Assembly (NCBI GenBank): GCA_009663005.1
Contig: CM018903.1
Span: 12,937,966-12,950,465, forward strand
Direction of reading: 5' to 3'
DNA from: Actinidia chinensis
Taxonomy: Eukaryota; Streptophyta; Magnoliopsida; Ericales; Actinidiaceae
Length of the DNA stretch: 12,500 bases
In this document: piece by piece, positions 1-7,840 of the stretch
How the letters are laid out: each line of letters begins with the position of its first letter
Numbering within the stretch: the stretch's first letter is position 1
The notes under the pieces: generated by a model
Seen by the model: the letters and a program-made list of their open reading frames with translations, nothing else
Told to the model about the DNA's origin: nothing
The model's database searches: none
Program-made: the position numbers and the translations under genes

Positions 1-420
1 CCGAATCGTGAGGATGTACGACCCCCCTCCAATAATCGACGAATCTGAAATTGAAGAGCAAATGAATCGAAGCGAGTGGGCGCGGGAAGGTGGTTTCTAG
101 GTGGGTTTTGTGAATCTACGACCCAATCGCTCAACAATCCTAGAGATTCAAAGTTTCAAACCCCAAGAGAAGCCGATGTCTCATCGTCATCTGTCTCGTT
201 GAACCAAACGTTCAGTGGACCAGTTCAATCGACTGGTTCCCGGTTCAACGGCGGTTTCGTATTGGGTTTGATCGACTTTGACCAAAACGGATTTTTATGG
301 CTGACTGAACCGTTTCTTCGACCGATCGACGGTTCGACCAATCGAACCGGCCGGTCCGATCTGGGTTTTAAAACCTTGAGTGTTGTGATGACACGGGACC
401 ACGTCCGTGATAGTATTACA
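1..420. other. 5' flanking DNA with GGTTC/GAACC-rich patch
   Basis: This is host or older repeat sequence upstream of the retrotransposon. Between about 198 and 360 it is dense in related short words: GTTGAACC, GGTTC, CGGTTCAACG, CTGAACCG, CGACGGTTCGACC, GAACCGG, CCGGTCC. Similar degenerate GGTTCGAACC-type patches occur in dispersed plant repeats, but I cannot name the family. An open frame spans 76-465, but its codons simply follow the repeat words and it runs into the neighbouring foldback arm, so I do not treat it as a gene. Confidence 0.4.
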
Positions 421-546
421 GGAGTGCCCTTGTGGCCTCTTCTCAATTACCCATTTGGGGGTTGATTGGCTTTAAAAAATAAATAAAGCATAATTTGTCC
501 AATCAACCCCAAAATGAGTGGTTGACAAGAGGCCACGGGGCGCTCC
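421..546. repeat. Foldback / MITE-like inverted repeat
   Basis: The left arm (421-469) and right arm (499-546) are imperfect reverse complements. Matching blocks include GGAGTGCCC with GGAGCGCCC, GTGGCCTCTT on both arms, and GGGGTTGATTGG facing CCAATCAACCCC. They flank an AT-rich loop of about 29 bp (470-498). Weaker pairing may continue outward to about 380 and 585. The structure would form a strong hairpin in single-stranded DNA or RNA. It carries no coding capacity, so it is most like a non-autonomous foldback or MITE-type element. I cannot define target-site duplications or assign a superfamily. Confidence 0.6.
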
Positions 547-599
547 GTGTGATCACAACTCGTCCATGTAATGGTCCCAATCACACATGTTTAACTTGT

Positions 600-1066
600 T
601 TGAGCAGACATCTTCTCATGAAGGCTAGTAGGGTACGATCATTGGCTTATTTTTTTAAAAATAATGTAAGAAAACTATTAGGCAATAATTTAGGTCTCGT
701 TGGCTAGCTTTATCGGAATTTTTTGGGTTTTTTTATCTTTTAATTAAAATTGAGGACATTTTTGGTTAGCCATGACTAGAGAAATGAGAAATGTAAAAAA
801 AAATAGAATATATCGTAAAAAATACCAATAAAAAATGAATAAGAAAAAATATTTCTCAACTTATTTATTTGTTGTTTATCGGTTTTTTTAAATTAACTCA
901 TTTTTTAAACTTTTCAAATTCCTCTACTATGACAAATCGAAAAGATTCTAAATATTGGCCCAAAGATAAACAAAATTTAAGAAAATAAAAAATAAAACAC
1001 ACTTGTCCGCGATGCCTCAATAACAATATCAATCTATAACCATGAGATATGAATGATGATAGTTGA
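600..1066. other. AT-rich intergenic flank, no gene seen
   Basis: This stretch has many short A and T runs and no coding signature. The short open frames here are unsupported. The five bases just before the retrotransposon (GTTGA, 1062-1066) would be its target-site duplication, but the matching copy lies beyond the right end of the window and cannot be checked. Confidence 0.5.
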
Positions 1067-1798
1067 TGTGGGGGAAAATACACCTATTAATGTTCAAAGT
1101 AATCCCACCTCCCTCAAGGTAGGTTAAGACAATCGCCAGACAATCAATCCCATGAAATCCGTCATTGCATTTAATACTAACGTTTCTCCGAACCCTCTTG
1201 ACCGAGTAAAAATAGTCCAATGTCCGTATAGGACCTCGCCAAAGCTATCCCCATTGAGCTCGCCTCAGGCCGAATTACTGTCTCCTCCTCCTTTCCTCCC
1301 CTCCTCGCCCTTGGGCGAGAAGTACTTTCTCCACTTAGGTAATCTCCACCGGATCCCCATTTTACGCCCATTCGCGAGATTTTCTCCCCCACGGCAGCGA
1401 CATTGCGAGATAACTCTCCAATATGGCAATCTTCCCATTATATCTCGTCTATCTCCGAGTATCCTCCATATATTCCTTCCGAGGATCCTCGCGCGTGATC
1501 CATGGGCGCGGCCCATTACTGCCGGCATAAAAAGGAGGCCGTCCCCCATTAAACAAGGTACGCTCTTAATCAAGCCCAACACAACACCACAAGTTTCTCT
1601 AGAGTATCTTCTCTCTGTTAATCACCTTGGTCTGATCTCCAGCGCCGGAGGGGTTTTGAGCGGTCTCATCATCACCCCGGCCGTTTACTACTTTTGTTCG
1701 TCTGTGTCAGTATCGCTCTTCAAATATTCGAGGTCCAGTGCCGAGGAGACCGATCAATACTGCCTGTTGGTTGCTTGCCCCAATTTTTTACCACAACA
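1067..1798 (+). repeat. 5' LTR (732 bp)
   Basis: It begins TGTGGGGGAAAATA and ends ACCACAACA just before the PBS, giving the usual TG...CA ends. Its first 436 bp align end to end with the sequence starting at 12087. Shared blocks include TGTGGGGGAAAATACA, CTATCCCCATTGAGCTCGCC, CTCCACCGGATCCCC and ATCTCCGAGTATCCT. A TATA-like box near 1526 would put transcription start around 1555, so U3 would be about 490 bp and R-U5 about 240 bp. Open frames inside it, including a long one on the + strand at 1152-1928, are not conserved in the second LTR and are not genes. Confidence 0.92.
1526..1535 (+). promoter_or_regulatory. Putative LTR promoter TATA box
   Basis: The sequence CATAAAAAGG lies in the LTR between a GC-rich stretch (GGGCGCGGCCC) and CCGTCCCCCATT. 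Position and context fit the Pol II TATA element at the U3/R boundary of plant gypsy LTRs. The equivalent part of the 3' LTR is outside the window, so conservation cannot be tested. Confidence 0.5.
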
Positions 1799-1800
1799 GT

Positions 1801-1818
1801 TAGCGCCGTCTGTGGGAA
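1801..1818 (+). promoter_or_regulatory. Primer binding site, tRNA-Asp type
   Basis: Two bases after the LTR comes TAGCGCCGTCTGTGGGAA. Many plant gypsy elements have TGGCGCCGTC here, complementary to the 3' end of plant tRNA-Asp. The first ten bases match with one change (A for G at the second position, 1802). The site would prime minus-strand DNA synthesis. The mismatch may be a mutation or a read error. Confidence 0.75.
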
Positions 1819-1898
1819 CGACGTTCTCTATGCACCTGCGCAGCGCAATCTACCCCGACCAAGTGCCAGTAGGCCCCCTGGAACAGATCCTCATCCGA

Positions 1899-3450
1899 TG
1901 CCAACCCAGCCCACACCCAGATCTATAAGGTCTCCACCGTGAGATACCACGATATGGCTGAGCAGATGAGGATAATGAACGAGAATAATGGTGGGTCGCC
2001 TAATGCAACTCCTCGGCTGCTTGCCAACGCCCCCACTTCCAGCTCTGCAGCACTCATCCCTGATGTCGAGCGATCCGCCACTCGAATCGTTCAGGAAATC
2101 GTCCAGAAACATCAGTGTCCGATCAAGTAGGGGCGGGGAGAACCCAAGCACCAAGCTCCTCCTTGGCGTGAAAAAAGTTCCTCCTCCGAATCTAGTAACT
2201 CCAACAAGCTTGAGAAGGGGGAGTAGCCCCCGCGAAGGAGGTGACGGCACGTCATGGCACGAGATAAGTCCACCTCACAGAAAGATTCCCGAGATTTGGA
2301 TGCCGCGGCTCGACGCCATCAACACTGAGCAGGTCGCCCCAGTACTGTCGACACAGCTAATTAAACAGACAGAATCGCCGTTACAGAGAGATATTGAGGC
2401 TCTCTGATTTTCATCAAAATTCAAGCTCCCGCGCCTAGCTCGGTATTATGAAGGAAAATAGATCCGATGGACCACCTGGACTCGTATCAAGAGTCTAATG
2501 TCGCTCCAGGTTGCTCGGATGAGGTTATGATGTGCAAGCGTTCTCTGCCACTTTGAAGGGACCCCCCCGCCAGGTCATGGTTCGAAAACTTTCGCCAGGG
2601 ACCATTGATTCCTTTGGTGATCTCAGTCGACTCTTCGTCGCCATTCATGAGTTGGCAGAAAATCCGCGCCAAAGAAGATGCTTCTCACCTTTTCACACAC
2701 CATTCTCAAAAAGAGACTGGAGCCTTGAAAGACTTCGTGAAACGCTTCAATCAGGCTATTTTAGAAGTCGAGTTCCCAGCGACAAAGTAATAATGATGGC
2801 ATGATGGAAGACTCTGACTTGGCCCGCTGTTCGACTCCCTTTCTAAAAACGTTCCGAAACTTTAATCCCGCACCACTCCAAAGCAAGCCGACAAGTATAT
2901 TCGCCGCAGGGGTTGGCCGAGGGCCAAACGAAGGTGACTAGGAAAGGATGAATCAAAAGAGGAGGAACTTGAATACTAGGCGAACTGATTAATAGGGAAT
3001 GAAGATTTACAAGAGACTGACCGAGATCCGCAAACGATCGCAATAATAGGCGTCCTCGCACCCTTCCTCGGCCTACCTGAGTTTACTCTTCCAAACCATA
3101 CTCTTCCCACTCACGCCTGTTGCCCAAGTTACTCTCGGAAATTAGCACGAGAGTCTTCAAATGGCCCGGAAAGATCAAAACTTTCCAGAAAGGAACAGAA
3201 CAAAATATTGTGAATTTTCCTTTCACCGGGACCACGACACAATACTGAGGACTTGCTTTCACCTGAAAGAAACAAATTGGCCGACCTGCATTAAGAGAGG
3301 TTACCTGAGAAGTATGTGCCGTCTCACGCCCGCCCCCCTCCGCCCTACCACCCAACTCCCCAGAAAGACGGATAACGGCGATAACAGACCAACTGCGGGG
3401 GATAACAAACAATCCATGGAGGTTTCGTCGGGATCGGTTATTCGACTTCA
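1899..3450 (+). pseudogene. gag: Retrotransposon gag, frame-broken
   Basis: Gag forms the virus-like particle that packages the element RNA. The start is uncertain: ATGs at about 1899 and 1954 (MAEQMRIMNENNGG) both fit, after a leader of about 100 bp. The conserved gag domain (PF03732 type) lies at about 2400-2930, with AFSATLKGPPRQ at 2540, a segment resembling LSPGTIDSFGDLSRLFVA after it, then KDFVKRFNQAILEVE and KVIMMA near 2730-2800, spread over several frames. A C-terminal region at 3150-3310 contains KTF, KYCEF, HRDH, DT and CFHLK, the zinc-knuckle-like CxFH...C module of Tat gags (cysteines at 3209 and 3254). At least six frame changes and several stops interrupt it. The boundary with protease is approximate because the two are normally one polyprotein. 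Confidence 0.78.
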
Positions 3451-3539
3451 TCCAGGAACAGGCATGCAAAAGTGCCCATAACCGGCCCGAGGAAAGATTT
3501 TCAAACCTCTCATCATTGTTGCCTGCTGACCAAACTCCC

Positions 3540-4090
3540 ACCCTTCACAGGCAATGATGTTTGGAGAGGCTTACATCTACACCCCCCACGACGATGCCTT
3601 GGGTCGTCTCGGCCGTCATTTTGCCAATTTCATCACATTCACCGTCCAGGGATTTTAATCGACAATGGAGTTCGGCAGATATCTTGTTTCATTTCACTCG
3701 GCATTCTAGAAAAGAAAATTAGTAGGAAGGCTGGACAAGCTGCACCCTTTTCATACCCCCTTCCCCTGATCTGGATTTGGAGGAAATACGACGCACCCCT
3801 TGGGATGGATCAACTTGTCCAATAACCCTGGGAGGCAAACCACACCAACCACGCGTGTGGTAGGATTTAATTGTGGTAGACTTGCCCCTCGCCTTATAAT
3901 GTCCATCCTGGGGCGACCAACTTAGAATGAGTCAGGGGCGATACCCCTCGACCTCGTCACGCTGAGCTAAAGTTTCCCACCCCAACAGGATTGCGAGATA
4001 CAGGGCGATCAGGAAATTGGGCCAGGCAATGCTTCATCTCGGCCTGAGGGTCGAAATCTCTTCAGTTCCGCCCACTTTCCAATAGGGCAA
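3540..4090 (+). pseudogene. Retropepsin-like aspartic protease domain, frame-broken
   Basis: The protease cleaves the gag-pol polyprotein. The catalytic motif is readable as ILIDNG at 3652-3669; Tat elements use DNGSS where other retropepsins have DTG or DSG. Just before it, in another frame, is a stretch ending HDDALGRL. Downstream are PLGWI near 3800, DLIVVDLPLA near 3866-3895, a frame-shifted ILGRP-like segment at about 3897-3920 and KFPTP-like codons near 3975, in the order expected for the family. Several single-base shifts separate these pieces, so no functional protease is encoded as written. It sits between gag and RT as in all gypsy elements. Confidence 0.72.
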
Positions 4091-4259
4091 TTAACAGAAC
4101 ATGGGTGGACGACAACAGAGGTACTATAGAGTGAAATGGGAACAACTCCCCTGGCAGACAGACCCCAGGGAAACCAATAACAAAGCCTCTTGAATAGATC
4201 GTCCCCATCTCCATACAATCCAGATTATCCTGATCGCCATATCATAGATTGGTACGGAA

Positions 4260-5215
4260 CTTTACGCAGTGAGTGCTCGTTTCACCTTGATAAACTTCTG
4301 AAAGAACCTCCGACGTATTCTGCCCTGGTCGCAAAGAGCCTTTCCTAGGCTAATCCTGAGATCGCCCATGCCAAATTGTTCACTTCGACCCGAATCATTT
4401 CTAGTTTGGCCAAAAGCGAAGAAGTTCGCCCCTGAACGCCTAAAAGTCATGAAGACGAGTGAATAAACTCATCGAGCTAACGCGTCCGAGTGCCCATTAA
4501 TCCGATCTGGCTCGCCAATGTCGTAGTCGGCCCCCAAAAAGGAGGGAAAGTGGAGGTTATGGGTGTAGATTTCACAACCGACAACTCAACAGGCCTTTGC
4601 CCAAGGACAGTTGTTTCTTGTTGCCAAAAATAGACTCTTAATAGTCGACGCTGACGCCCGGGACCTCCAGCACGAGCTCCTAAGTTTTATGGACGCCTCT
4701 CGGGATATCACCAGATTAAGAAGATGTACCCTCCTGACGTTGAAAAGCCTCTTTTAATCACAGAACAGGGGTTATTTGGCTACAAAGTCATGCCATTCGG
4801 ATTGAAGACGCTGGGGCGAACGTACTAGAGGTTAGTTATAGATGTTCAAGGACAAATTGGGACCATGAAGTATATATAGATGATATGGCTGGTTAAAAAA
4901 AGCCTTCGATCATCCGACCCACATCGCCCGCGCTGTGAAGAAGGCATTCAGCACCTAACGTCGCCATCGATGATGTTGATTCCCTCCAAATCGACTTGGA
5001 GTGTCCGTCCGGAAAAATTTTTAGGATTTCTGGATCACTAAACGTGGAACATCGCGGTAAACCGCGATCAGATCCCAAGCCCTATCATGTGAGTTAAGCC
5101 CAGAATTAATCCCGAGAAGTACAGCAAGCTGACTAGGCGGAGTAGCCGCCTCAACAGATTTGTCTCCAAGTCTGGGCGGACAAATTGCCTCCCCTTCTCA
5201 AATCCTAAAAAATCG
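4260..5215 (+). pseudogene. pol: Reverse transcriptase domain, frame-broken
   Basis: This enzyme copies element RNA into DNA. Reading across frames, the N-terminal part has INPEIA at 4350 and a KFAPERLK-like stretch near 4425. The fingers/palm region has NVVV near 4518, GGKW at 4545 and HELLSFMDA near 4670-4697. FGYKVMPFGLK is in one frame at 4775-4807. The catalytic YIDDM is intact at 4873-4887, followed by a shifted LVKSLRSSDH-like stretch, and then MMLIPSKSTW and PEKFLGFL at 4970-5030. A stop directly follows YIDDMAG and there are many other shifts. Order and spacing agree with gypsy RTs, and the closest resemblance I recognise is to Tat elements. Confidence 0.88.
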
Positions 5216-5690
5216 GGGCTTTCAATGGAATGAGGAATCTAAAATGCTTCCCACAGGCTAAAGAAGCCCAACCTCGGGTCCCCGCCTTTATTCACAAGTC
5301 CCCACCACCCCCCACCTCGGTCGATGGCCTTTACATATATTTGTCCATCTCGCCCCCGCAGTGAGTGTCGGTGCTCATCCGAGAAGAAGATCATGGTACA
5401 TGTCCAAAGGCCAATTTACTACTGTTTTTAAGTCTATTGGGTGCAGATACCGATAATCCAAAGAATCGAAAACTCGCCTAGCCCTATGATCGCCGCCTGA
5501 GAACACTTCGTCATTACTTCAAGCCCACCGCCATCATAGTGTTGACGAATCAGTCATTGACGGCATATTCTTCAGGGCGACTAGATTTCTTGAGGTCGAC
5601 TCCTCAAATGGTCCGTCGAGTAAGTGAATTCCACATTGAATACAAAAGCAAGGACGGCCCAAATAAGGCCCAGGACCCTGGCTGATTTAT
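5215..5690 (+). pseudogene. RT connection / first RNase H-like domain, frame-broken
   Basis: Directly after RT are codons for LYIYLSIS at about 5328-5350, VLIREE at 5370, VQRPIYY at 5400, a shifted YPKIEKLA-like segment near 5455, and TLRHYF at 5500 followed by IIVLTNQ and SGRLLKWSVE-like stretches. This is the RNase H region joined to RT in gypsy elements. In the Tat group it is thought to act mostly as a connection domain because a second RNase H follows. The frame changes every 60-100 bp, and two apparent extra bases lie in GC-rich runs. Confidence 0.75.
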
Positions 5691-6150
5691 TACGAATCCA
5701 CCATGAGGAACTCCACAAAACCTGAAAATGGCCCCTCCGAAGCGAGAATTCCTAAAGAACAAATTCAGAAAAACCTCGCCCATGGATATTGTCTGATGGC
5801 TCTTCTAACCAGCCGGTGCGGGGCAGGGATCGTAATCCGAGACGCCGTTTTTTTTCAAGCGAACAAAAGGAATATGCCAAAGAATGGCGGTTTAAAGCCA
5901 CTAACAATGAAGCCGAATACGAAGCCTCCTCGCGGATTAAGGGTAGCCAACAGAGTTGGGAGCACAAATTTTGGAAGTTTTCAGGACTCGAAACGGTGGT
6001 AAACAAGTCCAGGGGGACTACCTCGCCAAGACGAAGAATGATAGCCTATTTAGGCGAGGGGTGAAGGCTAGATTGCAAGATCAAGGAGTTAAGATTCATC
6101 AGAGTCCCCAAGAAAGATAAAAAGGTAGATGCCCCCCATTGCTAATCTGG
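5690..6150 (+). pseudogene. Second RNase H (Tat-type, archaeal-like), frame-broken
   Basis: RNase H removes RNA from the RNA-DNA hybrid during reverse transcription. Visible catalytic blocks in order: SDGSSNQP near 5792 (first Asp), GAGIVI near 5824, FKATNNEAEYEA at 5891-5925 (Glu), a shifted FSDSK-like block at 5980 (second Asp), YLAK and RMIAYLGE at 6022-6060, VPKKDKKVDA near 6100-6133 (last Asp). The DGSSN and NNEAEYEA forms are those of the extra RNase H acquired by Tat-group plant retrotransposons, distinct from the RT-linked one upstream. All four acidic positions can be located but not in one frame. Confidence 0.8.
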
Positions 6151-6329
6151 CGTCAACTTTTGAGTTATTCTGACAGGTGATACCTCTGGATTTTTAACAA
6201 CCAGCAATTGAATCGCCAACCAAAGTCCTCCAAAAGGAGAAAAGCCGACGTGGATGGATGAGATTATGACTATCTCCAAAGAGGGATCCGCCAAGAAGAA
6301 TAAGCACAAGCTCGCCGTCCCAAACAGAT

Positions 6330-7490
6330 CGCAAGGTTCTGCGTTTTAATGGCGTGCTGTACAAGGGTTTGTTAGGACCACTCTTGAAAATGTCTCCGAA
6401 CAGAAGAGGCAGGAATACGTTCTACGAGAAATACCGAAAGGCATTGCGGAAATCACTACGGAGCAAGGTCAATGGCCGAAGAAAAATATTGCCCAAGGAT
6501 ATTTTTGGCCGACCATAAAACGAGATGCGATAGCATATAATCAAGAAGATGCGACCCAATGCCAGAGGGTTGCCCCCATTAGGCCGTCTCCCTCACACCG
6601 AGATGGTACCGAGTCCGCCCTTGGCCAATTCGCCCAGTGGGGATTAGACATTCTGGGTCCCCTACCGCAAGCTCTTTGCAAAAGGGAAGTTTTTGATCGT
6701 CGCCATTAGTTTTTCACTAAATGGATAAGAAGCTCAGCCCCATCGGCCAAGATACTGAGGAAAAAATACCCGGGATTCGTATGGAAGCACCTCATTTGCA
6801 GATTCGGAGTCCCAAAGGTTATCATCTCGGGGACAACGCAAGACAGTTCGACAACGGGACAGGTTCAGACTATTCTGTTCGGATCTCGCCATCTCCCATC
6901 ATTTCTCCTCGGCCCGGCATCCTCAAGTAAGGGCAGGTTGAAATAACCAATCGTACCATCCTCAGGAATTTAAAGGGAGGTGACCATTCAAACAAAACGA
7001 GGTGGGCGGAAAACTTACCAAGATACTGGGCTTATCATAATACAGCCGGATTCCTACGGGCGAAACTCCATATTCCATGGTCTTCGGAACCGAATCAGTC
7101 ATAACAGTGGAAATAGGTATGCTGAGCTTAGAGATTTCGAATTCGACAAAGAAATGAATGAAGGCCGAGCTCAGAATCAACCTGGGACCTCCTTGAAGAA
7201 AAAAGAGAGAACGCCGAAGCAAGCAAATGGCTTACAACGTGCCAAGTCGCCAAGTACTACAATCAAAGAGTCAGACACCGTTCATTCCTTCTGGCGACCT
7301 GGTTTGGTTTTGCGGAAAGTAACCCTGTCGACCTAAAGAACAAAAGCGGGAAAACTCGGCCCAACGTGGAAGGTCATTACAAAGTCATCAAAGTTTTTAG
7401 ACAGGCGACTACTGGTTAGAAGACCAAACGGGAAGTACTTCACCTTTCCCGAATGCTGAGCATTTTGAAAAAAGTACTATCAAGGAGTTA
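6330..7490 (+). pseudogene. Integrase, frame-broken, catalytic triad visible
   Basis: Integrase inserts the element DNA into the host genome. The N-terminal zinc module shows His codons at 6442 and 6454 (H-x3-H) and Cys codons at 6550 and 6560, the second pair one base out of frame. GYFWPTIKRDA lies at about 6498-6531 and FAQWGLDILGPLP at 6630-6665, with catalytic Asp at 6647. GVPKVIIS and DNARQFDN follow, with Asp at 6832, then GQVEITN with Glu at 6940. The last two are 36 codons apart in one frame, giving D-x35-E. The C-terminal part has VAKYYNQRVRHRSFL near 7250, a shifted GDLVLRKV at 7298-7320, and a GPY/F-like WEGHYKVIKV at 7369-7398. No chromodomain is evident. Homology ends near 7480. 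Confidence 0.88.
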
Positions 7491-7840
7491 ATCTGTTACC
7501 GATTCGCATGTTAGATTCATTGTTTATACGAAGATTGTTGCTGTCGCCATTGTTTGCCGCCCGATTATGATCGCCCATATCTTTGTCGCCATTATTTTAT
7601 TAAATCGCCTATGTTGATGATCGCCAGTTAAGAAAAATGAGTCGCCGTCCAAAACAAAATGAAATCGCCAGTACATAACAAAGAAGATTCGCACTTCTGA
7701 AATCGCCAATATTATTTCAGTTATTGGATTTCGCCCATTACTTCTTGTGGTCGCCATAACACAAAAAAAAGACGGGAAACAAGATCATTTTTCCTTCACA
7801 TGGACGAAAATTACATCTAAAAAAAAATTTAGACATGGGG
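7490..7840 (+). repeat. Post-pol spacer with irregular TCGCC repeat
   Basis: Ten TCGCC words occur at 7544, 7571, 7586, 7605, 7621, 7642, 7665, 7703, 7731 and 7751, spaced 15-38 bases apart (mean about 23) in otherwise AT-rich sequence. Chance would give less than one. Several extend to ATCGCCA or GTCGCCAT. The stretch has no sense-strand coding similarity. It may be a degenerate minisatellite such as those seen in the 3' untranslated regions of Tat/Ogre elements. An antisense open frame at 7524-7757 is driven by the repeat and is not supported as a gene. Confidence 0.55.

Noticed and set aside
76..465. Open frame of 129 codons on the + strand
   Set aside because: It spans the GGTTC-rich repeat and ends inside the foldback arm; composition follows the repeat words and there is no recognisable domain.
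1265..1582. Minus-strand open frame of 105 codons in the 5' LTR
   Set aside because: It is the complement of non-coding LTR sequence, and the equivalent frame is broken in the 3' LTR.
1152..1928. Longest open frame in the window (258 codons, + strand)
   Set aside because: It lies mostly within the 5' LTR and runs through the PBS; the frame is not kept in the aligned part of the 3' LTR, and the Pro/Ser-rich translation matches no domain I know.
3083..3541. Minus-strand open frame of 152 codons
   Set aside because: The + strand here encodes the gag zinc-knuckle region (KYCEF, CFHLK), so this is a shadow.
7530..7760. CRISPR-like array suggested by regularly recurring TCGCC
   Set aside because: The shared word is only 5-7 bases, the spacing is irregular, and the setting is a plant retrotransposon.
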